A stretch of 15,323 nucleotides of DNA from Nanobdellota archaeon (GCA_023137655.1 JAGLOT010000001.1:1-15323), one strand, 5' to 3'. Positions 1 to 5,649 are shown, counted from the stretch's first letter. Notes: generated by a model from the letters alone, not told the origin. Program-made: numbers and translations.

Positions 1-396
1 TTTTTCAACTTCTTCTTTTTGAATATTGAAATCTTCTGTCGATTGATCAATAATTAAAGAAAACCATTGGCAAAAATAATTATGTTTTTCCTTCTGCCTA
101 GATTTATGTTCTTTTTTTAATTTATATCCTTTTAATCCAATTTCTTCCTCAGTTTCTTTCAAAATATTATCCTCATATGATTCCCCAATATCATTTGTTC
201 CAGCTACTGCAGGCCCCCATTTACCTGGATCATTAATTTTATCAAATTTTCTTTGGGCGAGTAATATATCCCCTTTAGTATTTTTAACCCATAAAGCAGA
301 AACCCTATAAACCTCTGAAGAATTAATCAATTTTCTTTCTTTTGAACCTATAATATTATCATTTTCATCAACAATAATTACTTTCTCTTCTTTCAT
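1..396 (-). CDS. NUDIX hydrolase, partial (C-terminus beyond window edge)
   Basis: The minus strand is open from an ATG at 394-396 to base 1, giving 132 residues with no stop, so the gene runs off the window. A NUDIX box is visible at about residues 67-89: G, five residues, E, seven residues, then KETEEEIGL. This follows GX5EX7REUXEEXGU with K in place of the R and T at the following hydrophobic position; the metal-binding glutamates are kept. The N-terminus (VIIVDENDNIIGSKER, then VYRVSALWVKN and ILLAQR) resembles the IPP-isomerase/YfcD branch of NUDIX enzymes, which hydrolyse nucleoside-diphosphate-linked compounds or isomerise isopentenyl diphosphate. The substrate cannot be told; the residues that define true IPP isomerase are not evident. 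A TATA box 27 nt upstream implies a leaderless mRNA and supports this start. Confidence 0.85.
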   Translation of the reverse strand, partial: MKEEKVIIVDENDNIIGSKERKLINSSEVYRVSALWVKNTKGDILLAQRKFDKINDPGKWGPAVAGTNDIGESYEDNILKETEEEIGLKGYKLKKEHKSRQKEKHNYFCQWFSLIIDQSTEDFNIQKEEVEK

Positions 397-418
397 AACC
401 TATAATCTAATAAAATGC

Positions 419-426
419 TATATAAA
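419..426 (-). promoter_or_regulatory. TATA box of the NUDIX gene
   Basis: TTTATATA on the minus strand is centred about 27 nt before the NUDIX ATG, so transcription should begin at or next to the start codon. The sequence is nearly symmetric (TATATAAA on the plus strand) and could also fire rightward, starting near 450 at the edge of the inverted repeats. Confidence 0.55.
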
Positions 427-452
427 TATTTTGAAACCCAAAGAAAACATTT

Positions 453-533
453 AAGTTTACGAACACTGAAAGTAAACTTTAAAGATGAGCCAAGTTTATG
501 AAGGGTGAATAAACTTTAGAGGCTTCAGTCTCT
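453..533 (+). repeat. Two related inverted repeats plus a small hairpin between divergent genes
   Basis: AAGTTTAC (453-460) is the exact inverse of GTAAACTT (472-479) across 11 nt. AAGTTTAT (492-499) is the exact inverse of ATAAACTT (509-516) across 9 nt. The arms of the two repeats differ by one base, so there are four AAGTTTAY half-sites starting at 453, 472, 492 and 509. A third weak hairpin (518-522 with 529-533, one G-U pair on the plus strand) follows. They could be operators for the divergent NUDIX and methyltransferase genes, or hairpins of a short RNA started from the TATA-like sequence at 421. I cannot choose between these. Confidence 0.5.
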
Positions 534-545
534 TAAAGCGAAATC

Positions 546-553
546 TTTTTATA
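546..553 (+). promoter_or_regulatory. TATA box of the tRNA methyltransferase gene
   Basis: TTTTTATA lies with its centre about 27 nt before the ATG at 577, the spacing expected if the mRNA starts at the initiation codon. No Shine-Dalgarno precedes the ATG, which fits a leaderless transcript. Confidence 0.5.
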
Positions 554-576
554 ACTAAAACAAAAAAACCAATATT

Positions 577-1524
577 ATGAAGTATATATTACAATTACAT
601 CAAGACCTACCAGAACTTGCAAAGGGCGAAGCACTTGCATTAAATCCTGGAGAACATAAAACCTTCTCAAACATATTACTATTAGAAACATCATCTCCTT
701 ATTTCAAAACATTAGCATTCACAAAAAAATCTTGTCAGTTCCTATTCCAGTGCAAAAAAGAAAACCTGCAGAAAACATTCAAAAACTATAATTGGCAGAA
801 AATCTACAAAGAATCATTTGCAGTAAGAACAAATTCAAAAGAACTAAAAAATAAAGAAAAAGAATTTGCAGAAATAGTCTGGGCAAAAATAAATAATCCA
901 AAAGTAAACTTAAATTCTGCAAAAACACCCATTGAAATATTTATAACAGAAAAATATGCTTTCTGTGGGTTATTGGTCCATAAAAATGAAGATAAACATC
1001 ATGATAGGCACCCAAACAATAGGCCTGCACAGCACCCATCAACATTAAAACCAAAATTAGCAAAATCACTCCTCAATCTTTCAGGATTGAAAAAAGGGAA
1101 AGTACTAGATCCATTCTGTGGTACAGGGGGCATCCTATTGGAATCTGCTTTATTAAATTTCAAAACAATCGGCTATGACCTTTCCCCAGAAATGATTAAA
1201 CGATGTAAAAAAAATATTAAACATTTTAATCTAAACATAGATGTCAAAATAAAAGATGCCACATCCAAACTAGAAAAAGTAGATTTAATTGTAACTGACC
1301 CCCCCTATGGTAGAGCATCCTCAGTATTCAAAAGAGATATAATCAAACTCTATGAAGATTTTCTAAAGCAAGCAGAAAAATCAACTAAAAAAGCAGTTAT
1401 AATCTTCCCAAGTATCTTGCCCTTCAAAAAAATAATTAAAACAAGCAACTTCACCATAGAAAAAATTTATAAGGTAAAGGTTCATCGTTCTTTAACTCGT
1501 AATATAGTGATTTTAAAAAGGTGA
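577..1524 (+). CDS. trmG10: tRNA (guanine-10-N2) methyltransferase, Trm-G10/Trm11 family
   Basis: A 315-residue SAM-dependent RNA methyltransferase, expected to make N2-methyl- or N2,N2-dimethylguanosine at position 10 of tRNA. The first ~140 residues form the divergent THUMP-containing RNA-binding part. The linker has the family signature RPAQHPSTLKPKLAKSLLNL (149-168). Motif I, DPFCGTGG (178-185), binds SAM; GYDLSP (199-204) is motif II; DPPYG (241-245) is the catalytic motif IV of amino-N-methyltransferases, placing it with the N2-guanine enzymes. The C-terminus HRSLTRNIVILKR is also typical. The length is near the archaeal norm. The start is supported by a TATA box about 27 nt upstream. 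Its stop codon lies inside the Shine-Dalgarno of a short ORF just downstream. Family assignment is firm; the exact product (mono- or dimethyl) is inferred. Confidence 0.88.
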   Translation: MKYILQLHQDLPELAKGEALALNPGEHKTFSNILLLETSSPYFKTLAFTKKSCQFLFQCKKENLQKTFKNYNWQKIYKESFAVRTNSKELKNKEKEFAEIVWAKINNPKVNLNSAKTPIEIFITEKYAFCGLLVHKNEDKHHDRHPNNRPAQHPSTLKPKLAKSLLNLSGLKKGKVLDPFCGTGGILLESALLNFKTIGYDLSPEMIKRCKKNIKHFNLNIDVKIKDATSKLEKVDLIVTDPPYGRASSVFKRDIIKLYEDFLKQAEKSTKKAVIIFPSILPFKKIIKTSNFTIEKIYKVKVHRSLTRNIVILKR

Positions 1525-1528
1525 TATT

Positions 1529-1645
1529 TTGAAAGTTTATGATAGAAGAGATCTTCCAAAAAATAATATTGAAGTCAAAAAGCATAATTACTTCCTAGAG
1601 ATATTTATAATCCTACTGCTAATTTTATTAATTATAGTCGCATAA
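1529..1645 (+). CDS. Small single-pass membrane protein, 38 aa, TTG start
   Basis: A TTG at 1529 opens a 38-codon frame ending in TAA at 1643-1645. The predicted peptide has a charged N-half (KVYDRRDLPKNNIEVKKHNY) and then about 16 consecutive almost entirely hydrophobic residues (FLEIFIILLLILLIIVA) to the C-terminus, like a tail-anchored micro-protein. AGGTGAT at 1519-1525, overlapping the methyltransferase stop, is a good Shine-Dalgarno at short spacing from the TTG. This suggests coupled translation with the upstream gene. It ends 38 nt before the S16 protease start. It lacks the conserved residues of Sec61-beta, and I do not recognise it. The uncommon start and short length keep confidence moderate. 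Confidence 0.5.
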   Translation: MKVYDRRDLPKNNIEVKKHNYFLEIFIILLLILLIIVA

Positions 1646-1654
1646 AACAATAGA

Positions 1655-1662
1655 TATTTATA
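1655..1662 (+). promoter_or_regulatory. TATA box of the S16 protease gene
   Basis: TATTTATA is centred about 25 nt before the ATG at 1684 with no ribosome-binding site between them, the arrangement of a leaderless archaeal mRNA. Confidence 0.5.
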
Positions 1663-1683
1663 CTAAACATAATTGCTAAAAAT

Positions 1684-3366
1684 ATGAAAAAACTCCTATT
1701 ATTAATCTTATTAATTCTAATAATTCCTTTAGTCAGTGCTAAATCTGGACACCTGACCTTACTCGCAGTCCAAAATGTTGAAAATAATATTGGAAGTACT
1801 GCAGATTTATATTTAGAAATCGAATCTGGTTCTGGGAGGGTTTTCCTTGATACATTCCCATTAACACAAATAGATACTCAAATGTCCACAAGACTTGCAA
1901 AAGAAATTGCCTGTGAATTCCTTGAAAAAAATTGTAATAACTATGACTTCTTTTATACCATACGGGCAGGTTCAAGTATTATTGGTGGGCCAAGTGCTGG
2001 AGCTGCATTAGCTGCTCTAACTGTAATCCTATTGGATGATTTAGAATACGATGAATCTATTGTTGTAACTGGATCAATAAACTCTGGTGGAATCATAGGC
2101 CCTGTTGGAGGTATACCCACAAAAATAGATGTGGCAGAAAAAAATAATATATCCAAAATATTAATCCCTTCAACAAAATTAAATGCAACCAACTCTTCAT
2201 TAAATAGAACAATCCAAGTTGTAGAGGTTGCAACATTAAAACAAATAATAAAAGAATTTACTGGAAAAGATTATGGTCAAGAAAATTATGAACTTCAAGT
2301 AAATCAAGAATATGATCAAATCATGAAAAAGATTTCAACTGTTATGTGTAACCGGACTGCAAGATTAAAAGAGCAAGTAGAAACTTACTACCCTGATTCA
2401 AGAAAATTAGCGATAGTCCAAAATAAAACTATTGCAGCAAAAAATGCATTAAATCAATCAAGGTATTATCCTGCGGCATCCTATTGCTTTGGGGCAAACA
2501 TTGATCTTGGAAGTGAGTTAACTAAAAATCTTTCCAATGAAAAAACTCTTGAAGATATTAGTGATGTTAAATCTGCAATAGAAAAATTTGAAGATATGGT
2601 TGATAAAAAAGAGATACAAACAATCTCAGATTTACAGGCAAAAATAATTGTTAAAGAAAGATTAATGGATGCAAAAGACTCATTAACAGAGGGTTCTAAA
2701 AATATTAATTCTTCTAAGGCCCAATACCAATTAGCATATGCAAGAGAAAGGTTTCATAGTGCAATCATCTGGGCATACTTCTTTAATATGTCTGGCAAAA
2801 AAATTGATTTAAAACCAGAAAATGTAAGAGCCTCTTGCATAAATAAAATTGCAGAAGCAGAAGAACGTTTTAATTATATCATAACCATCACTCCTTTAGA
2901 ATTTAATTCAACAAAACAAGAAATATCTCAGGCAAGAAAATATTTATTAGAAGATGAATATGAAATGTGCATTTTCAAGGCTAATAAAGCTAAAGCAGAT
3001 ATTGATGTTACATTAAGTGTTATGGGTATATCAAAAGATGAAGAAATGCAAGAGTTAATTGAGTCAAAATTAAAATATGCTGAAGAACAGATTGCTAGAG
3101 AAATAAGTAAAGATTCATTTCCAATTATGGGTTATAGTTATTATCTATATTCTTTAGATTTAAAAGAATCTGATCCCATATCCTCATTAATTTATGCAGA
3201 ACTATCTCTTGAATTAAGCAATATGTGGCCATATTTTAATTTAGAACCTAAAAGCAGGATTAACCTTATTGATTTTAATAAAGATTTCTTAAAAGGTTTT
3301 GTAGCAGGATTAATATTTATAATTCTTATACTTCTAATTTCTAATAAGAAAAGAAAAAACCCATAA
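1684..3366 (+). CDS. Membrane-anchored S16 (Lon-like) serine protease, extracytoplasmic
   Basis: A 560-residue protein with a signal peptide (1-19; KK then a leucine/isoleucine core ending VSA), a Lon-type proteolytic domain at about 22-195, a long helical region at 200-530, and one C-terminal membrane segment (about 535-552) followed by a basic tail (NKKRKNP). The catalytic dyad is Ser104 in GGPSAGAALA and Lys147 in GPVGGIPTKID; their 43-residue spacing equals that of the Lon dyad. There is no ATPase domain, as in archaeal stand-alone S16 proteins (COG1750 type). Topology by signal peptide and positive-inside rule puts the protease outside the cytoplasmic membrane. Ten NxS/T sequons occur at residues 167, 170, 174, 223, 247, 257, 282, 342, 368 and 408, so it is a plausible substrate for the oligosaccharyltransferase encoded at 7451. 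Whether it cleaves surface or membrane proteins is not shown by the sequence. Confidence 0.88.
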   Translation: MKKLLLLILLILIIPLVSAKSGHLTLLAVQNVENNIGSTADLYLEIESGSGRVFLDTFPLTQIDTQMSTRLAKEIACEFLEKNCNNYDFFYTIRAGSSIIGGPSAGAALAALTVILLDDLEYDESIVVTGSINSGGIIGPVGGIPTKIDVAEKNNISKILIPSTKLNATNSSLNRTIQVVEVATLKQIIKEFTGKDYGQENYELQVNQEYDQIMKKISTVMCNRTARLKEQVETYYPDSRKLAIVQNKTIAAKNALNQSRYYPAASYCFGANIDLGSELTKNLSNEKTLEDISDVKSAIEKFEDMVDKKEIQTISDLQAKIIVKERLMDAKDSLTEGSKNINSSKAQYQLAYARERFHSAIIWAYFFNMSGKKIDLKPENVRASCINKIAEAEERFNYIITITPLEFNSTKQEISQARKYLLEDEYEMCIFKANKAKADIDVTLSVMGISKDEEMQELIESKLKYAEEQIAREISKDSFPIMGYSYYLYSLDLKESDPISSLIYAELSLELSNMWPYFNLEPKSRINLIDFNKDFLKGFVAGLIFIILILLISNKKRKNP

Positions 3367-3371
3367 GCAAG

Positions 3372-3641
3372 AAAAGCACCTATGGGAGAGGTGATCTGAC
3401 ATAATTCAAAGAATCTTGTTATGCCTACAGACTTTGTCTGTTGGTTTGACATGATCGCTTAAATCTAATTCATCATAAAACCCCTGCAACCGAAGCCACA
3501 GAGGTTGATGAAACAATGATTATAAAACCCCCATAAACCACCCGAAAGTAGCCTATGAGGGAAAAAGAGGTGATTATGATGTTTAGAAGAGCTTTACTAC
3601 CCCCCTTAATTGAATCTTAGATGTGTTATCACCACCAAGTA
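3372..3641 (-). ncRNA. Structured stand-alone RNA of unknown family (~270 nt)
   Basis: No protein fits here, but two strong hairpins form on the minus strand: 3561-3548 with 3541-3528 (14 continuous pairs, 4 of them G-U, loop UUUCGG) and 3504-3495 with 3490-3481 (10 pairs, 4 G-U, cUUCGg tetraloop). On the plus strand the G-U pairs become A-C mismatches, so the transcribed strand is minus. A helix of 8+4 pairs (3581-3574 with 3478-3471; 3586-3583 with 3468-3465) encloses both. Two more hairpins follow, at 3443-3423 (ACAGAC/GTCTGT core) and at 3425-3399 (GGCATAA/TTATGTC). The 5' GGTGGTGAT (3636-3628) can pair with ATCACCTCT (3395-3387) to close the molecule. A TATA box at 3663-3670 predicts a start near 3641; T-runs near 3376-3371 or 3358-3353 could end it. 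I could not match SRP RNA (no GGAA/GGAG helix-8 core) or RNase P RNA (no conserved P4 strands). Ends are approximate. Confidence 0.62.
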
Positions 3642-3661
3642 ACTATAAGTTAGTAGTGCCT

Positions 3662-3705
3662 ATATATAAATCTTTCGGTTTTGTTGTTATCTAGAAGTAG
3701 TTACA
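3662..3705 (-). promoter_or_regulatory. Extended promoter of the structured RNA
   Basis: On the minus strand, TGTAACTACT (3705-3696), a 13-nt spacer, and then AAAACCGAAAGATTTATATAT (3682-3662). The last part holds a purine-rich BRE-like stretch and a TATA box. Both blocks recur in the same order and nearly the same spacing upstream of the surface-protein gene (6995-7037). This implies a shared strong promoter type or a shared activator. Confidence 0.65.
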
Positions 3706-3730
3706 TAAATAAAAATAAATATTGAAAAAA

Positions 3731-4381
3731 TTATTCAATTTTTCTTGGTTTCATATATTTTTGAACTATTCGTTTATAGCTCTGGAAAGATTCTTTTTCT
3801 TTTATCCACTGAAAGTCTTTAGCAGGTAAAATTTTAAGTACATCTACTGAAAAATCAATCAAAGTCCTCACTTCATCCCTAATATCATCATTGTCTTCTT
3901 CCATAAGTCCTATTTCGTCTTTAAGTGAGTCTTCTTCTTTATCTCCAATATCTTTCATAATTCTGAGTTTAAGTAGCAGTCTTTTCAAAATATTGTCTTT
4001 TTTAGTGCCTGTTTTCTCTAATGCTTCAATTTCAGCCAAATCTTCATCAAATTCGTCCATTTCTTCAACATTTTCTTCAAAATTGAACTCTTCAGAAACT
4101 GGATTTAAGTCTTCATCAACAACATTCTTTTTACATCTTCTTTTAAAAATTCTAGAAAAAAAGCATTGTTTCTTCTCCATTTTTCTCTGTTCTGCTGCAT
4201 GAACTATCTCATCAGGATCAACAAATTCTATTTTAGTTTCCCTAATCTTAGGTCTTATCCTAAAAGACTTATTTGGTTTCATTTTTGTAACAATATCAGA
4301 GAAATCTATTTTCTTAGTTTCATAAGATCTTCTTGAGGATATGTATCTATCCATACTTTTATTAAATTCTGCGCCACCCAT
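3731..4381 (-). CDS. Hypothetical acidic/charged protein, 216 aa
   Basis: I do not recognise this protein. The frame is open from an upstream ATG at 4504, but the ATG at 4379-4381 (MGGAEFNKSMDRY) is preferred: a TATA box (TATAAATA, 4412-4405 on the minus strand) lies 27 nt upstream, inside the longer version, and would give a leaderless mRNA. The 216-residue product has no signal peptide or membrane segment. It has a basic N-terminal third with RSYETKKIDFSDI and VDPDEIVHAAEQR, a Cys-containing basic patch (QCFFSRIFKRRCKK, about 73-86), then a strongly acidic, probably coiled segment (about 95-120), and a mixed-charge helical C-terminus ending YMKPRKIE. It is probably cytoplasmic and could contact nucleic acid or a partner through the basic patch, but that is a guess. 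It is read toward the structured RNA, which has its own promoter. Confidence 0.7.
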   Translation of the reverse strand: MGGAEFNKSMDRYISSRRSYETKKIDFSDIVTKMKPNKSFRIRPKIRETKIEFVDPDEIVHAAEQRKMEKKQCFFSRIFKRRCKKNVVDEDLNPVSEEFNFEENVEEMDEFDEDLAEIEALEKTGTKKDNILKRLLLKLRIMKDIGDKEEDSLKDEIGLMEEDNDDIRDEVRTLIDFSVDVLKILPAKDFQWIKEKESFQSYKRIVQKYMKPRKIE

Positions 4382-4404
4382 GAAAAAGAAATACTTAATT
4401 GGGA

Positions 4405-4412
4405 TATTTATA
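4405..4412 (-). promoter_or_regulatory. TATA box that sets the start of the 216-aa gene
   Basis: TATAAATA on the minus strand is centred about 27 nt before the ATG at 4381. Because it lies within the longer open frame, it argues that the upstream 41 codons (to 4504) are not translated. Confidence 0.55.
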
Positions 4413-4542
4413 GTTTTCTGTTTTTTCAGTAAAATAAAGGTTCCATAAGAAACAGAGGTCAAAACAAAACCCCAATTTTTGTCCCTTGGAACTATTCTAA
4501 ACAAATTATTACAATTAGCTAAATCTCAATATTAATCACTTA

Positions 4543-4680
4543 AAGTCTCAACTAAGACTTAGAAAAGTCTCTGTAAAGTCTCATATTTTCCATAAGAAAT
4601 AATGGGGTGGCTCAATAATACTAAGAATAAACAATATCAAAAGTCTCATAATCTATAATGAGACAATTATTTAAGTCTCA
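4543..4680 (+). promoter_or_regulatory. Array of five phased AAGTCTC boxes (probable operators)
   Basis: AAGTCTC occurs at 4543, 4565, 4576, 4641 and 4673; four copies continue with A. Start-to-start distances are 22, 11, 65 and 32, close to 2, 1, 6 and 3 helical turns at 10.8 bp, so all copies face the same side of the DNA. Three have an inverted partner: AGACTT at 4555-4560, ATGAGAC at 4658-4664 (7-bp arms), and AGAC at 4684-4687. The last box sits just upstream of the TATA-like sequence of the HTH gene at 4725. The rest of the 343-bp gap (4382-4724) shows no gene. This is a likely binding array for a regulator, possibly the HTH protein itself. Confidence 0.6.
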
Positions 4681-4693
4681 ATAAGACAGAAAA

Positions 4694-4701
4694 ATATTTA
4701 A
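4694..4701 (+). promoter_or_regulatory. TATA box of the coiled-coil/HTH gene
   Basis: TATTTAAA is centred about 27 nt before the ATG at 4725, predicting a leaderless mRNA. It follows the last AAGTCTCA box by 13 nt, so a protein bound there could block or help TBP/TFB. Confidence 0.5.
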
Positions 4702-4724
4702 ACAACACCCCAATAGTTAATCAA

Positions 4725-5117
4725 ATGGGGGAAAACATTTCTGAGGTAAAGAGAGGATTACAGAATAGTTTTAGTAATATTAAGAAAGATATGAATTCTC
4801 TTAAAATTCAAATCAAAACAAATAATAAAGAGATTTCTGAGTTAAAGGAATTAATTCAAAGTTTAAGAAAAGACCTTCAAACACCTAAATTAACTAAAGA
4901 AGATAATCTACAAAGAGATATTCTAAACAAAGTAAAAAGGAATAGAAAGGGATTAATCAAATCACAAATAAATGAACTATTAAATCAGAATAAATCAATT
5001 CCAGAGATTAAAGAACTAATTGTGGATAGGGATAATTATTGTTCTAAGGCAACATTCTATAGATACATATCTGAATTAAAAGAAAATAATAAACTTGAAA
5101 TATGGTCAAAACAATAA
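4725..5117 (+). CDS. Coiled-coil plus helix-turn-helix DNA-binding protein
   Basis: A 130-residue soluble protein. Residues 1-52 have the heptad-like, charged pattern of a coiled coil (NISEVKRGLQNSFSNIKKDM, then KEISELKELIQSLRKDL), suggesting dimerisation. Residues about 62-126 form a winged-helix/HTH-like unit: helix DILNKVKRNRKGLIKSQINE, a second helix with SIPEIKELI, then CSKATFYRYISELKE (106-120) as the likely recognition helix and NNKLEIW as the wing. The specific family is not recognised. Five regularly phased AAGTCTC boxes directly upstream make autoregulation plausible (inference). The start is supported by a TATA box about 27 nt upstream. The last 16 nt overlap the DUF192 gene, so the two are probably co-transcribed and translationally coupled. 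Confidence 0.72.
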   Translation: MGENISEVKRGLQNSFSNIKKDMNSLKIQIKTNNKEISELKELIQSLRKDLQTPKLTKEDNLQRDILNKVKRNRKGLIKSQINELLNQNKSIPEIKELIVDRDNYCSKATFYRYISELKENNKLEIWSKQ

Positions 5118-5413
5118 AAGTAGATAAAATTTGCAAATCTATTCTGCAAAAATCTATGGGCTTAATGTTTTCAAAAAAAAGGATTTTATTGTTTACTTGG
5201 AAAAACGAAAAGAAACAACCAATCCATATGTTCTTTGTATTCTTTCCAATTGACCTATTCTATCTAAACAAAAATAAAGAAGTTATTGAGATTAAAAAAA
5301 ATGTTAAACCTTTCACTCACTACAATCCAAAAAAGCATTGTATGTTTCTTATAGAGGCCCCATTCAATCAACTAACTCTTAAGCTTAAAGATCAAGTGAA
5401 TATAAAGAAATAA
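5102..5413 (+). CDS. DUF192-family protein
   Basis: A 103-residue protein with the DUF192 (COG1430) pattern: a GLMF turn (residues 20-23, in KSMGLMFSKKR), a hydrophobic strand ILLFTW, then IHMFFVFFPIDLFYLNKNKE matching the family's F-M-x-x-x-x-x-P-L-D-x-x-F block, and VKPF and FLIEAP in the last third. DUF192 proteins are small beta-barrel proteins of unknown function, often exported; this copy has no signal peptide and would be cytoplasmic. The ATG overlaps the end of the HTH gene by 16 nt. The stop codon ends 2 nt from the 3' end of the convergent tRNA-Trp gene, so rightward readthrough would make tRNA antisense and leftward termination must occur inside this coding region. Confidence 0.72.
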   Translation: MVKTIKVDKICKSILQKSMGLMFSKKRILLFTWKNEKKQPIHMFFVFFPIDLFYLNKNKEVIEIKKNVKPFTHYNPKKHCMFLIEAPFNQLTLKLKDQVNIKK

Positions 5414-5415
5414 AA

Positions 5416-5534
5416 TGGGGACGGAGGGATTTGAACCCCCATCTAAGGCTTACTTCAAGGTTGAGTCATTGATCCAAAGATCTCATTTCTCCATTACTGG
5501 AGGCCCCTATTCTACCAGGTTATACTACGCCCCC
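5416..5534 (-). tRNA. trnW: tRNA-Trp (CCA) with intron
   Basis: Read on the minus strand: acceptor GGGGGCG (5534-5528) pairs with CGTCCCC (5423-5417; one G-U), discriminator A at 5416, CCA not encoded. The T arm is GGGGG-TTCAAAT-CCCTC. Anticodon stem GGGGC (5507-5503) pairs with GCCTT (5449-5445, two G-U). The loop begins C-T followed by anticodon CCA at 5500-5498, so U33 is present. A 46-nt insertion after position 37 (about 5496-5451; a one-base shift is equally possible) is the intron, at the usual archaeal 37/38 site. The D stem is weak. I could not draw a clean bulge-helix-bulge. A TATA-like TTTTAAATA (5573-5565) precedes the gene. T-rich sequence at 5415-5403 could terminate it. Confidence 0.88.
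5451..5496 (-). other. Intron of tRNA-Trp
   Basis: This 46-nt insertion separates positions 37 and 38 of the tRNA. Its start, with the exon, can form CTCCA/TGGAG (5502-5498 with 5493-5489... loop GTAA), which would mask the anticodon before splicing. Inside, TGAG/CTCA and GATC/GATC can make an internal stem. Many euryarchaeal tRNA-Trp introns carry a box C/D guide RNA; here only poor C-like (AATGAGA) and no CTGA D-like boxes appear. Confidence 0.6.
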
Positions 5535-5564
5535 TTAAACAAGGTAACTTGAAAGACATTACTT

Positions 5565-5573
5565 TATTTAAAA
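5565..5573 (-). promoter_or_regulatory. TATA box of tRNA-Trp
   Basis: TTTTAAATA on the minus strand, preceded by a CGAAAC BRE-like stretch, would start transcription near 5543, about 9 nt before the mature tRNA 5' end. Confidence 0.45.
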
Positions 5574-5625
5574 AAGTTTCGTTAAGAACTATAATATATG
5601 TAATAATTATCAAGAATAATGATTT

Positions 5626-5649
5626 AAAAAAATAAAAAAATAAAAAAAA
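5626..5649 (-). terminator. Oligo-T terminator of the surface-protein gene
   Basis: Just after the stop codon at 5659 the minus strand has three T-runs (8, 7 and 7) separated by single A residues. This is the typical intrinsic terminator of archaea, here tripled, as might be expected behind a highly transcribed gene. Confidence 0.65.

Noticed and set aside
461..540. Box C/D sRNA
   Set aside because: CTGA at 465-468 and GATGA at 484-488 are present, but no proper order of C, D', C' and D boxes can be made.
1529..1645. Sec61-beta/SecG identity for the 38-aa ORF
   Set aside because: Size and tail anchor are similar, but the conserved SSAGL-type segment is absent.
3576..3620. Plus-strand 14-residue ORF (MMFRRALLPPLIES) after a GAGGTGAT ribosome-binding-site-like sequence
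   Set aside because: It lies in the structured RNA, whose hairpins show that the minus strand is transcribed; the ORF has no plus-strand promoter and is best explained as the complement of the ATCACCTC motif.
3372..3641. SRP RNA, RNase P RNA or 5S rRNA
   Set aside because: No GGAA/GGAG helix-8 motif, no RNase P P4 strands (GAGGAAAGUC, ACAGAAA) and no 5S signature were found on either strand; a divergent form cannot be excluded without a covariance search.
3891..4202. Serine-rich plus-strand ORF
   Set aside because: It is the antisense of the acidic region of the 216-aa protein; Glu/Asp codons read backwards give Ser/Ile-rich frames, and no promoter precedes it.
4382..4504. 41-residue N-terminal extension of the minus-strand 216-aa protein
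   Set aside because: A TATA box lies inside it at 27 nt from the internal ATG, so the mRNA should start after it.
4543..4680. CRISPR-like or iteron replication origin
   Set aside because: Repeats are only 7-8 bp, spacers are unequal, and no initiator or cas gene is near; an operator array is simpler.
5451..5496. Intron-encoded C/D guide RNA
   Set aside because: Only weak C-like boxes (AATGAGA, AATGACT) and no CTGA; too short for two guides.
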